A stretch of 64,000 bases of DNA from contig JAESPE010000005.1 of assembly GCA_016756835.1 (NCBI GenBank), forward strand, positions 1 through 64,000, given 5' to 3'. Positions 20,386 to 30,600 of the stretch are shown here, piece by piece. The position numbers and the translations under genes are program-made. Positions within the stretch are counted from its first letter, which is position 1; each line of letters begins with the position of its first letter. Source of the stretch: a gamma proteobacterium endosymbiont of Lamellibrachia anaximandri. GTDB taxonomy: Bacteria > Pseudomonadota > Gammaproteobacteria > Chromatiales > Chromatiaceae. The notes beneath the pieces are model-generated. The model worked only from the letters and a program-made list of their open reading frames with translations, did not search any database and was not told where the DNA came from.

Positions 20386-21162
20386 ATGAGCGTAACGATC
20401 AAAACAGCGGACGAGATAGAGAAGATGCGAGTCGCTGGCCGCCTGGCCGCCGAGGTACTGGAGATGATCGAGCCTCATGTCAAACCCGGGGTCACCACGG
20501 AGGAACTGGACAAGATCTGCCACGACTACATCGTCGACGTGCAGCAGGCCATCCCTGCCCCGCTAAACTACCGGGGGTTTCCAAAGTCTATCTGCAGCTC
20601 GGTCAACCAGCAGGTCTGCCACGGCATTCCCGCCGACAAAAAGCTGAAAAAGGGGGATATCGTCAACCTAGACATCACTGTCATCAAGGACGGCTATCAC
20701 GGAGATACCAGTAAGATGTTCAGCGTGGGGGAGACCTCCATCCTCGCCAAACGGTTGATAGAGGTCACCCGAAAAGCCCTTTGGGTCGGCATCGACGAGG
20801 TTCGTCCCGGCGCCCAGCTTGGCGACATCGGCCACAAGATTCAGGATTTTGTCGAGCAACACCACTACTCCGTGGTGCGCGAATATTGCGGTCACGGCAT
20901 CGGCAAAGAGTTTCACGAAGATCCTCAGGTACTGCACTACGGCAGTCCGGGGTCGGGCTTGGTACTCCAACCCGGCATGTGCTTCACCATCGAACCCATG
21001 GTCAATGCAGGCAAGCGCCAGATAAAACTCCGTCCCGATGGCTGGACCGTGGTCACCAAAGACCGCAGCCTCTCCGCGCAGTATGAGCACACCCTGCTGG
21101 TGACTGAAACCAGCTGTGAGGTGCTGACCCTGCGTGCTGAAGAAGCCGATACCACCCACTGA
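20386..21162 (+). CDS. map: methionine aminopeptidase type I
   Basis: This 258-residue metalloprotease removes N-terminal Met from nascent proteins. The metal-ligand positions are visible: the first Asp in VNLDITVIKDGYHGDTSKMF, the His in YCGHGIGKEFHEDPQVLHY, and the Glu residues in MCFTIEPMVN and the C-terminal SAQYEHTLLVT. The gene is divergent from rpsB, as in many proteobacteria, and lies 17 bases before glnD. Normal length. Confidence 0.96.
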   Translation: MSVTIKTADEIEKMRVAGRLAAEVLEMIEPHVKPGVTTEELDKICHDYIVDVQQAIPAPLNYRGFPKSICSSVNQQVCHGIPADKKLKKGDIVNLDITVIKDGYHGDTSKMFSVGETSILAKRLIEVTRKALWVGIDEVRPGAQLGDIGHKIQDFVEQHHYSVVREYCGHGIGKEFHEDPQVLHYGSPGSGLVLQPGMCFTIEPMVNAGKRQIKLRPDGWTVVTKDRSLSAQYEHTLLVTETSCEVLTLRAEEADTTH

Positions 21163-21179
21163 CCCCGGTAAACTGATCG

Positions 21180-23813
21180 ATGTTCGACTTCTCTGTACTT
21201 GACCAATCGCTGGCAGGCACCTCATCCGCCCCTATCCCGGTTTTTCGTGACTTTCTGGAGCAGGGCACTGCAACGATCAGGGAATGGTTCAATCAGGAAC
21301 AGCCCATAACCGAACTCGTGGCCGCCCGCGCCCACCTGGTCGATGCCGTCCTGGAGCGCGCCTGGAATCTCCACTTCCAGGATTCCACAAACGCTGCACT
21401 GGTCGCAGTGGGTGGATATGGCCGGGGAGAACTCCATCCGGCTTCAGATATCGACCTGCAGATTCTGCTCGACCACGAAGATCACTTCGAACAGCTGCAG
21501 GAACCCTTGGGCCAGTTTCTCAGCCTGCTCTGGGACATCGGACTGGAAGTTGGCCACAGCGTACGCACCATTGAGGATTGCATCCGGGAAGCATCAAATG
21601 ACATCACGGTTGCCACCAACCTGATGGAATCCCGGCTGCTGGTCGGGCCTGAGACCCTCTTCAAGACGATGCGGGAAGCCACCAGCCCCGCTAGGATTTG
21701 GGACAGCAAGCGCTTTTTTGAAGCGAAATTTGCAGAACAGCAGGCACGGCATCAAAAATTCGAGGACAGCGAAAGCAACCTGGAGCCCAATCTGAAGGAG
21801 AGTCCAGGCGGATTGCGGGATATCCAGATGATCGGCTGGGTGGTGAAACGCCACTTCCAAGCCGACACTTTGCGCGATCTGGTGAGTCACGGCTTCCTCA
21901 GCGAGGACGAATACCAGACACTGATCGAAGGTCAGGATTATCTCTGGCGCATCCGTTTCGCCCTGCATACCCTCACAGGCAGGCACGGAGACATTTTACT
22001 CTTCGACTATCAGCGCACCCTGGCAAACCAGTTTGGTTACGATGACAATACCAGCAACCTGGCGGTGGAGCAGTTTATGCAGCTCTTCTACCGGACAACG
22101 CTGGAGCTGAACCGCCTCAACGAAATCCTTCTGCAGCACTTCCAGGAAGCGATCCTGCTGGAGAACAAGCTGGATGCCCCCGTTTCTCACGGCAACCGTT
22201 TCCAAAGCCGCAACAGGTTTCTCGAGGTCACCCATCCGGATGTCTTCTCCCGCACCCCCACCGCCCTGCTGGAACTCTTTCTTATCCTGCAGGAGAACCC
22301 GGAATTAAAAGGTGTCAGAGCCAGTACCATCCGCCTGCTGCGGGACAATATTCAGCTGATCAACAGCGCCTTCCGCGCAGACATCCGGGCACAGAGCCTG
22401 TTCATGGAGATCCTGCGCCAACCCAGGGGCATAACCCGGGAACTGCGCCGCATGAATCGCTATGGCATCCTCGCTGCCTACATTCCAGCCTTTGAAAATA
22501 TTGTCGGACGTATGCAGTACGACCTGTTTCACGTCTATACCGTGGATGAACACACATTGATGGTACTGCGTAACCTGCGCCGTCTGTCGGTTCCGGAACT
22601 CGCTGAAGAAACCCCCTTCTGCACCCAACTGTTCCGCACCCTGCCGAAGAAAGAGCTGATCTATCTGGCCGCCCTCTTCCACGACATCGCCAAAGGACGT
22701 GGCGGCAATCACTCCATACTCGGTGAGAAGGACGCGGTGGACTTCTGCCGCCTACACCATCTCAGCGAATATGACAGCCATTTGGTCGGCTGGCTGGTGC
22801 GCAACCATCTGGTCATGTCCATGACCGCCCAGCGCAAGGACATCAACGACCCGGACGTCATCCAGGCGTTTGCTGAAAACGCCGGGAACACAATGCACCT
22901 CGACTATCTCTATCTGCTGACAGTCGCTGACAGCTGGGCTACCAATCCGAAACGCTGGAACTCATGGAAAGAGTCACTGCTGCGGGATCTCTACAAATCC
23001 ACCCGTCGTGCCCTGCAGCGCGGGCTGGACAACCCACTGGCGCAGGAGGAGTTGATCCGGGAGACAAAATACGAAACGATGGAACTGCTGGCCAAGGCCG
23101 GACACGACGAGAGAGAGATTCTCCGCCTCTGGCAATCCTTCAACCCGGAGTATTTTCTCTCGCACTCTCCCAATTCGATCTGCCGGCAGATTCAGGCCAT
23201 CATCACCACGCCACCGGAAGACCTGCCGCTGGTCGCAATCCATGAAACCGCCGAACACGGCGGCAGCGACGTACTCTACTACGGACCGGATCGCGACAAT
23301 CTGTTTGCCGTCATGACCACCCTGCTGGATCAGCTGGGTCTGTCCATCGTCAACTCCCGCATCATGAGCACGACCCAAGGATTTTCTCTCGACTCATTCC
23401 TGGTCATGGAGGAGGATGGCGATCCTGTCCAGCCTGGCCATCGTACCGAAGAGATCATCACCACCCTGAAAGCCGGATTGACTCAGAAAGACGGCCGGCC
23501 TCTCAAAGTGCATCGCCGCATGCCCCGCCAGCATAAGAGCTTCGACACCCCGACCCGCATCTTCTTCTCCCAGGATCCCGCTTACAACCGCACAGTGATG
23601 CGTCTGATCGCCCTTGACCGGCCGGGACTGTTGTCGGAAGTGGGACAGGCCTTCGCCGCCTGCGACATTCGTCTGCAGCACGCAAAGATCGCGACCATCG
23701 GCGCAGAGGTGGAGGATATCTTTTTCATCACCGACCGGGAGAACCGGCCGTTATTGGAAAAACATCAGCTGGAGTGTCTGGAAGACGCCGTCACCACGCG
23801 GCTACCGGAATAG
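21180..23813 (+). CDS. glnD: bifunctional uridylyltransferase/uridylyl-removing enzyme (PII sensor)
   Basis: This 877-residue nitrogen sensor modifies the PII protein according to glutamine level. Domains in order are an N-terminal nucleotidyltransferase (VAVGGYGRGELHPASDIDLQILL), a linker with ESPGGLRDIQMIGWVVKRHF, an HD hydrolase (AALFHDIAKGRGGNHS) and two C-terminal ACT domains, the last beginning around NRTVMRLIALDRPGLLSEV. Length matches GlnD. It follows map at 17 bases and converges with ddl. Confidence 0.96.
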   Translation: MFDFSVLDQSLAGTSSAPIPVFRDFLEQGTATIREWFNQEQPITELVAARAHLVDAVLERAWNLHFQDSTNAALVAVGGYGRGELHPASDIDLQILLDHEDHFEQLQEPLGQFLSLLWDIGLEVGHSVRTIEDCIREASNDITVATNLMESRLLVGPETLFKTMREATSPARIWDSKRFFEAKFAEQQARHQKFEDSESNLEPNLKESPGGLRDIQMIGWVVKRHFQADTLRDLVSHGFLSEDEYQTLIEGQDYLWRIRFALHTLTGRHGDILLFDYQRTLANQFGYDDNTSNLAVEQFMQLFYRTTLELNRLNEILLQHFQEAILLENKLDAPVSHGNRFQSRNRFLEVTHPDVFSRTPTALLELFLILQENPELKGVRASTIRLLRDNIQLINSAFRADIRAQSLFMEILRQPRGITRELRRMNRYGILAAYIPAFENIVGRMQYDLFHVYTVDEHTLMVLRNLRRLSVPELAEETPFCTQLFRTLPKKELIYLAALFHDIAKGRGGNHSILGEKDAVDFCRLHHLSEYDSHLVGWLVRNHLVMSMTAQRKDINDPDVIQAFAENAGNTMHLDYLYLLTVADSWATNPKRWNSWKESLLRDLYKSTRRALQRGLDNPLAQEELIRETKYETMELLAKAGHDEREILRLWQSFNPEYFLSHSPNSICRQIQAIITTPPEDLPLVAIHETAEHGGSDVLYYGPDRDNLFAVMTTLLDQLGLSIVNSRIMSTTQGFSLDSFLVMEEDGDPVQPGHRTEEIITTLKAGLTQKDGRPLKVHRRMPRQHKSFDTPTRIFFSQDPAYNRTVMRLIALDRPGLLSEVGQAFAACDIRLQHAKIATIGAEVEDIFFITDRENRPLLEKHQLECLEDAVTTRLPE

Positions 23814-23841
23814 CATTCAGCAGGGCGCCCCGCAAGTGAAA

Positions 23842-25014
23842 TCAGCGCTTGCTGCCCAACTTGCCGCCACTCCCCTGCAGTGAGAGCAGGTTGGAGTCGA
23901 AGACATAGGTCCGCCTGCCCTTCTCCCGAAACCTCTCCAGCGCCAGCTTGATGACACGGGTGGTCAGGGCTGCAAACGAAACGCCGCTCGCCTCCCAGAG
24001 GTAAAACGCCAGTGATCCGGGGATGGTATTGATCTCGTTGACAAAGACATCACCGCGCTCCTCATCAACAAGAAAGTCGATACGAACCACTCCACTCGCG
24101 CCGATCAGGCTGAACGTCTCTTTTGCCAACTGGCGGATCCTGTCCGCCAGTTCCCCGGGTATCTCCGCCGGCAGCACGCGATCGGTGGAGCTGATACCCT
24201 TGGTCTTGCCACCCTGATATTTGTCGGCAAAATTCAGGATACCACTGGAACGCAGAGGCTCTTCCAGTGCCGCAACCTCCGACTCATCCCGGTTACCCAG
24301 CACCGAGGCATTGATCTCCTTGAGTCGGGTCACCATACGTTCAACCAGGATCGAAGGATCGTACTGACCGGCGTTTTCGATCGCCTCCTCCAACTCCGCT
24401 TTCGAGGCAGCGACACTGATGCCGATGCTCGACCCAAGATTCGCCGGTTTGACCACTACCGGGTAACCCAATTTTGACTGGATCCGGTCGATAATCGCCC
24501 GCCTGTCCTGATACCAGGCTTCCATTCGACAACTCTCCGACTCCACTACCGGGATGCCGTTACCCCGCAGCAAGGTCTTGGTCAGGATCTTGTCCATGCC
24601 GATGACCGACGCAGAGACGTCACAGCCTGCATAGGGAACACCTGCCATCTCAAGTAGCCCCTGAAGGGTGCCGTCCTCGCCATTGGTGCCGTGAATAACG
24701 GGAAAGACGATATCAAGCTTTTCGATGAGGTTGTTTTTAAGACGGGCAGGAGGAACACGGTAGAGTTCAAGCTGCCCACCATCTCCGTGAGGCATAACTT
24801 CTGTACTTTCGGAAAGCAGGGTTTCCAGCTGCTTGAAGTTGTCGATCTCAGACAGCTTATCACCGATGTACCACTCACCCATTTTACTGATGTAAACCGG
24901 CGTCACGCGGTATAGATCGGCATCGATTGCATGGACGACCTGCAGACCGGAAATGATGGAGACCTCATGCTCTACCGAGCGGCCACCAAAAAAGACGCCA
25001 ACATTGGGTTTCAT
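23842..25014 (-). CDS. ddl: D-alanine--D-alanine ligase
   Basis: This 390-residue ATP-grasp ligase makes the D-Ala-D-Ala dipeptide for peptidoglycan. Signatures are the N-terminal VGVFFGGRSVEHEVSIISG, the ATP-binding VVKPANLGSSIGISVA, and the metal-binding C-terminal DVFVNEINTIPGSLAFYLW. It is longer than DdlB and closer to the DdlA-type length. The neighbouring MurF-like gene upstream uses the same dipeptide, which supports a small cell-wall cluster. It converges on glnD. Confidence 0.92.
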   Translation of the reverse strand: MKPNVGVFFGGRSVEHEVSIISGLQVVHAIDADLYRVTPVYISKMGEWYIGDKLSEIDNFKQLETLLSESTEVMPHGDGGQLELYRVPPARLKNNLIEKLDIVFPVIHGTNGEDGTLQGLLEMAGVPYAGCDVSASVIGMDKILTKTLLRGNGIPVVESESCRMEAWYQDRRAIIDRIQSKLGYPVVVKPANLGSSIGISVAASKAELEEAIENAGQYDPSILVERMVTRLKEINASVLGNRDESEVAALEEPLRSSGILNFADKYQGGKTKGISSTDRVLPAEIPGELADRIRQLAKETFSLIGASGVVRIDFLVDEERGDVFVNEINTIPGSLAFYLWEASGVSFAALTTRVIKLALERFREKGRRTYVFDSNLLSLQGSGGKLGSKR

Positions 25015-25053
25015 CGACTACACCTTCAACTCACGCAAATTCGAAATATTGCC

Positions 25054-25182
25054 TTCACCACGAAGAACACAAAGAGCACGAAGGTTTGAGATCTCCCTAC
25101 GGTCGAGATAACAATAATGCAATTAGTCAAATCCTCCCTGACGAAACATTTTCTTCGTGTCCTTCGTGTTCTTCGTGGTTAA
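25054..25182. repeat. long imperfect inverted repeat between ddl and the MurF-like gene
   Basis: The left arm contains CCACGAAGAACAC and the right arm GTGTTCTTCGTGG. The complementarity runs over about 30 bases on each side with a few mismatches, around a loop of about 66 bases. CACGAAG-type tandem sub-motifs recur inside each arm. It occupies the 189-base gap between the two cell-wall genes. No ORF of substance is present. Confidence 0.6.
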
Positions 25183-25203
25183 TTATGTTTTTTCAATCGG
25201 GCA

Positions 25204-26808
25204 CTAATTATAAGTATCCGGCAGATCATTTTCATAGAGCACTACATCACCCTCCCGCGAGATCTTCGCAAAATGGTCATTGGCCTCATTCAGATGAGCC
25301 GCAATATAGATCTGGTTCTCCGGATAACCTTCCGAAACCAACCCCTCATAGATCGGTTTGGCCTGCTCGATACCTACCAGAATCGCATAGTCACAGCGGC
25401 TAGCCGCATAGGCGCCAAGAAGGCGATTCTCCTCCGCCTCCGTTTCGCCAAGCTCAACCATGCCCGGAGTGATCAGCACCTTTCTGTTGCCCTCAATCTC
25501 CCGCAGCACATCCAGGGCGGCACGCGCCCCCATTGGATTGGAGCTGAACGCATCGTCAACGATGGTGATACCCGCGGCACTCTTTTTCACGTTCAATCGA
25601 TGCGGCGCCGGCTGCAGCGAACGCACCGTCGCTTTGATCCGGTTTTCCGGCACACCCAGCTCCATCGCCACTGCGACTGCAGAGACGATGTTGTAGATAT
25701 TGTTTTTTCCCAGAAGACGGGTCTCCAGCAGCAGCGTCTCCCCGCTCGGTAAAGAGAGCGTGAGCGCGGTCAGGCCATTGGCCAGATATTTTATCTCGCG
25801 CGCCGCATAATCCGCTCCGGGAGAATCAACGCCAAAACTGACAACCTTCGCCTGAGTCCTGCCTCGCACTTCAGCAAAACTCTCATCATCCGCATTGAGA
25901 AACGCGATGCCATCGGATGGCAGGAATTCGACCAACTCCGATTTGGTTTTCACGATATTGGCAAGACTCTTGAACATCTCCAGATGCTGTTTGCCGATGG
26001 TGGTGATCAAACCGTACCTGGGGTGCACCAGTTCGCAGATCTCCCGGATATCACCCGGCTGTTTGGCCCCCATCTCCACCAGGAAGAGGTCATGAATCGG
26101 CTTGAGCTTCTCCCTGATAATACGAGTCACCCCAAGCAAGGTATTGAAACTGCCCGGCGTCATCAATGCATTGTATTTGGACAGCAACAGTTCATTCAGG
26201 ATGAATTTGGTACTGGTCTTGCCATAACTCCCGGTGATACCGACCACCTGAAGCCCCGGCATGCCGTTGATGATCTTCCCCGCATCGCCGATGTACCACT
26301 TGGCGATGGCCGACTCCACCGGCACCGCCAACAGGTTGGCCACGACCAGCAGCCAGGGCAGCAACAGCAGGAGCAGGCCCAGCATGAGAAAGAGAGAGAA
26401 ATAGGGGATCGGAGACAATCCCGTCGCGCCGAGAAATAACGCCAGCAGCGATGCCCCCAACCAGATCAGGAAGGTTGCCGCCATCAGGCGTTTGACCCGT
26501 CCTGTCACCACCAGCGGTTTTTTTACCGGCACTTTGGGGCGTTTCAGACTGAGCAGCAGGAATCCCCCGATCCAGATGCCGAAAAACAGCCCGCTGTTCC
26601 AGTAAAACAGAAGCGACACAAGCGGTAGCAGCGAAACCGGGCCAATACGTTTAAGCAGATCCTCGTTCAGCCAACGCAGATAACGTTCGTTGCGATAGGA
26701 GTTGAGCTGCAGCATGTGCAGGTAGTGCAGAACTGCGCGTCCGACGATAACAGCGTAGAGCGTCAGGGCAAGCAGCACAGCAAGCGTCTGGAACAGGGCA
26801 GCCCCCAT
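25204..26808 (-). CDS. membrane-anchored Mur ligase family protein (MurF-like)
   Basis: This 534-residue protein joins an N-terminal half with several hydrophobic helices (about residues 1-165) to a cytoplasmic Mur ligase. The ligase has the ATP-binding loop VVGITGSYGKTSTKF near residue 190, LVEMGAKQPGDI, a central domain, and the C-terminal substrate segment ITPGMVELGETEAEEN. MurF adds D-Ala-D-Ala to UDP-MurNAc-tripeptide, and the adjacent ddl makes that dipeptide. Classical MurF lacks the membrane segments, so this is a distinct branch whose exact substrate is not certain. It is 3 bases from the upstream hydrolase gene. Confidence 0.8.
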   Translation of the reverse strand: MGAALFQTLAVLLALTLYAVIVGRAVLHYLHMLQLNSYRNERYLRWLNEDLLKRIGPVSLLPLVSLLFYWNSGLFFGIWIGGFLLLSLKRPKVPVKKPLVVTGRVKRLMAATFLIWLGASLLALFLGATGLSPIPYFSLFLMLGLLLLLLPWLLVVANLLAVPVESAIAKWYIGDAGKIINGMPGLQVVGITGSYGKTSTKFILNELLLSKYNALMTPGSFNTLLGVTRIIREKLKPIHDLFLVEMGAKQPGDIREICELVHPRYGLITTIGKQHLEMFKSLANIVKTKSELVEFLPSDGIAFLNADDESFAEVRGRTQAKVVSFGVDSPGADYAAREIKYLANGLTALTLSLPSGETLLLETRLLGKNNIYNIVSAVAVAMELGVPENRIKATVRSLQPAPHRLNVKKSAAGITIVDDAFSSNPMGARAALDVLREIEGNRKVLITPGMVELGETEAEENRLLGAYAASRCDYAILVGIEQAKPIYEGLVSEGYPENQIYIAAHLNEANDHFAKISREGDVVLYENDLPDTYN

Positions 26809-26811
26809 GAA

Positions 26812-27516
26812 TCAGGTTTCCATTTTCAGAAAATAGTCGACGATGATCTGGAACTCGCCAGGCCTTTCCAGATAGGAGAAGTGTCCTGCCCCCTTGATGA
26901 GCGCCAGGCCACAATCGGGTATCTGCGCCTCCATCACCTTTGCCTGATAGAGAGGCGTGTCCAGATCGTTCTCCCCCCAAACCAGCAGGGTGGGCGCTTT
27001 GATCCCGGACAGCAGAGGTGTCAGATCTTCATTCACCACCTTCACCAGGGTCTGTCGCATGACAGGGGAGGCATTGCGATAATCTTCGGAACCGGCACGT
27101 CCGCGCATCTTTTCCAGTAGTGGTGGATAGAGCCGGCCCAGGACATTTTTCATCAGTTTGTATGAATAGACCTTGAGATAGTAGTTCAGGCTGCGGCGGG
27201 GTTTGACCCCGGCACTGTCCACCAGGATCAATTTTCTGACCGACATCTTCGCCGCCAGCCGGATCGCCAGCCGACCACCGAAGGAGTGACCGATGATCGC
27301 AGGATTTTCGATCCCCATCTCACTGATGAAACTCTCCACCAACGCCGCATATTCCGTCGTTCCCCATGGGGATTCCGGCTCCCGGCTTTCACCGAAACCG
27401 GGAAGATCCAAAGCGTAGACACAATATTTTTTCGCCAGATGCTGCCTGACAGCCGCAAAACTTCCGAGATCGCTACCCCAGCCGTGCAGAATAAGCACAC
27501 GACTCCCACTGCCCAT
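26812..27516 (-). CDS. alpha/beta hydrolase, N-terminus uncertain
   Basis: This alpha/beta hydrolase has the oxyanion-region motif VLILHGWGSD, the nucleophile elbow GHSFGG, an Asp in LLVWGENDLDTPL and a His in IKGAGHFSYLERP, so a full Ser-Asp-His triad is present. It probably hydrolyses a small ester or amide; the substrate is unknown. The ATG at 27516 cuts off the first beta strand. Upstream the same frame reads EITIYTTIHNIRLHYDVMG, exactly what the family has there, but no ATG or GTG is available in that stretch. The true start is either rare or was lost when the upstream repeat arrived. Confidence 0.8.
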   Translation of the reverse strand: MGSGSRVLILHGWGSDLGSFAAVRQHLAKKYCVYALDLPGFGESREPESPWGTTEYAALVESFISEMGIENPAIIGHSFGGRLAIRLAAKMSVRKLILVDSAGVKPRRSLNYYLKVYSYKLMKNVLGRLYPPLLEKMRGRAGSEDYRNASPVMRQTLVKVVNEDLTPLLSGIKAPTLLVWGENDLDTPLYQAKVMEAQIPDCGLALIKGAGHFSYLERPGEFQIIVDYFLKMET

Positions 27517-27585
27517 AACATCATAGTGGAGACGAATATTGTGGATAGTAGTGTAAATCGTTATCTCCCGGCCAGACAGTGAGGT

Positions 27586-27658
27586 TGCCGGTTCCGCTGC
27601 GCTTGAACTGGCCTACTGCTGAACTTGTAGGCCTGATCAAGCGTAGCGGATCAGGCAA
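27586..27658. repeat. pair of 31-nt palindromic repeats, opposite orientation
   Basis: Two copies of the intergenic repeat family are present. The first copy (27586-27615, reverse orientation) is slightly degenerate and the second (27628-27658) intact. The core of the second is GATCAAGCGTAGCGGATC, framed by GTAGGCCT and AGGCA, so each unit folds into a short hairpin. The same family occurs at 41240, 57834 and 58714. Head-to-head pairing resembles BIME/REP organisation. Confidence 0.75.
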
Positions 27659-27671
27659 TACGCTGGGTCAA

Positions 27672-30600
27672 CTAAGCGGGGGTACCCGCAGGCCGCAGGG
27701 GGTCCGCACCAATAGTGCCGATCAGACTCTGCAGATAGTCATCACTCCGCACCGCAACGAGCCGCGCTTCAGCCACATCAAGTCGCGATGCTATACCCAT
27801 CTTTTCAGCCACATCCGCATAACCAGGCCGGCTGAGGAAATCCTGCAGGTAATCGACATGACGCTCCCAGAGCGTTATTTCCCGAACCTGTTTCACCCGC
27901 AGACGCTCCTGGTACCAATCCGATGCCAACAGGTAGTCGCTGGTGAACATGGCGCGAATCTCCGGGTCATGCACTGCCTTACCTTTGTACTCGCCCTTCG
28001 CCATGATATGCAGCACAGCCTTCAACGGCGGACAGGCATCCTCAACACTGCCGTCATCCAGATACTGCTGAGCAACTCTCTGTTGTGCCTCGATGATATT
28101 GTCGATGCCATCCGCAAAGACATCCAGGCCCTGCAGTTCCGGTTTCAGGATACTTTCGGTCAGCACCGTGTTGGCATTATCGAAAATCTTGCCGAGGAAG
28201 CCGTGTACAAAACGATCTGTAATACGATAACCCAACCGACTCGCCAAAATCCGATGACCGTTATGCTCAAAGTCTTCCAGGGGTTCAAGGTAGCCGTTCT
28301 CGATGAGATAGGCTGGGTCACGTTCATGCTCGTCCAACCGCGCCCAGACCTCTGGGATCAACAGGCTGATATCGTGGTCAACCCGCACGTTCGGACCGAC
28401 ATACCCGGCAGAACTGGAAAAACCCGGATAACCCGTAAGAATGAACGAGACCAGCGCATTGTTGAGATCTGCAGTGGCGCGCAGGGCATTGAAAGGCCCC
28501 TTGGTCAGCGCACCCTCACTCCCCGCCCCGGTGGTGGAGGGAGACTTACCGGTGAGACTGCAGACAAAGTCCATGAACAGCTCGGGCAGTTCCTGATAAT
28601 GGATCGGGTTATAGACCGCCAGGGAGCGAATACCTTGTTCAGGCGGATTATTGCGGCGTCCGGCCAGCACCGCATCGACCGGATGACAAACCTTCTTCCC
28701 CAATGGCAGCTTACGATGGAATCGCGCGCCAATCTCCGCCACGTAGGCGCGTATCGGCTCCACCAGATCCTGTCGGGTCTGCAGATAGCGGGGGTTCTTG
28801 CTCGGCTTTCCATCCACCAGCCGCGGATGGGCGGATGAGACCACGTAACCACTCTGCGCTTCGTGGGCACCCGTAAGCAACTCTCGCATGGGCTGGGTGA
28901 AGTTGCAGAGATTCAGCACATCCTCCACCACCTCAGTTAATTTCTCTCCGTTCAGCGGTTCAAAATTGGCAAGAAAATTCCCAGGCTGGGACATATCGAA
29001 TTCGGTCTGCTTGTCGAAGCCGGGGATGACGGCATCATCCGGACGCTGGAACAGACGATATTCGCAGTTGGCAGTCAATTTGACGCTGCGATCATTGTCA
29101 TATCCACAACGGCAGTCATCAAGGGATTTCGCTCTGACCACCACCGAAGTGGTGATGTCGTCTTCCATCTGAATCTTGTCAGCTGCGATGAAATCCTGCC
29201 GTACCTTGAAGATGCGCCACTCACCGCGCTCATCGAAACCGACGCGCAGATAGGAGGCGATGATGCGGCGATCCAGCAACTTCAGTTCATGGCCTGCCGC
29301 ACCGTCAATCTCATCCACTGAAATATATTTGCGCCAGTTAGTGCCCCAGAATGGCCGGTAGAAGCGTTTGATGACAAAGGCCAGCGCCAGGATGCGCGGC
29401 GGAATCGACTCCAGCCAGGCATTGTACTCATCAGTGTAACTGGGGGAGGGGGTCATCAATTTGATGAAGGAGCCCAGGCTGCGCTCCATACTCAGCGGCT
29501 TACGGCTGGGGTCCCGGTCCACGCTCTCAAAACTGGACTTCAAACGATCACTATAATCCCGGTCGTAGATCTCCTGCACACGGTCGAGATCGACCTGCAA
29601 CTCATCGACGAAGAGGGGGCCGTAGATCACCGCATCGTCGAGAGACTTGGAGATCTCCGATTTGCCTCCACCGGAGACGGTGCTGGGTTTGTGACAAAAA
29701 GCCCCCTCGGGGTCGGTACCGATCAGACGCCAGGAGGGGGCGTCCGGATGCTTTTGCATCTCTATTTTATAGCCGTTGGGCTGGATATAGATCTTGCCCG
29801 GCTGCAGACGGATAACATGGGACTCTCCATCCCGCAGGAAGGCGATGCTCTGCTCCTGCAGATCCATGCGCAGATCCTGAGGCACATAGACCACATCGGG
29901 GAAGCGCTTATCGATGCCGTGCCCCTCAGGCTGCAGATTCATGATATCGCCGTAGCGCTCCAGCACATCCTGAAAACTGTAACCCGGCTCCCGGGTCGTG
30001 GAGTCGACACCATATTCGATACCGTGGTTACGGCGTGGGAAGGCCAGTGCTCCACCGGCATGCTCCTCTTCCGACAGACCAAAAAGATTGGCGGCGAAAC
30101 CGATCTGGGTCTTGACCTCTTTCTTGCAATAGCCGTAATAGTTATCCGCAAGGATGGTGACGATCACGCCGCTCTCATCACGGGCAGTGATCTTAAAGGC
30201 CTGACCATCGTTGTAGCGTTCGTCTTCCGACTGCCAGCACATGCCTTCCGCCCGTTGACGCTCACTGGCATCGTCGAAGTGGGGCAGCCCTACAGACTTT
30301 TTGGTGAGCTGGGTGAGATGGGGCGCGAGAATGACGCAACCGGTCTGTCCGGTCCAGTGATCCACATCCAGGGCGGAATCGAACTCCGGCAGCAGAGGGC
30401 TGCCGCCGTTGCCGAAGATGCTCTCGACAAAATCGAGGTTACTGACCAGGTTACCCGGCGCGAAGAAGCGGATCTCCATGCTCTTCTCGCTATCCTGGCC
30501 GGGGATCTCCGGACAGACCGTGGGGCGCAACAGCAGGGAGACAAACATCTTCGCCTGCTCTTCCAACGCTGAGGTAAAAGGTATCTGCAGCAGTTCATCC

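Noticed and set aside
27579-28838. 419-residue plus-strand ORF opposite the large PEPCK-like gene
   Set aside because: It begins inside the palindromic repeat pair and runs antisense to a 1177-residue gene with clear motifs. Composition is atypical for a protein.
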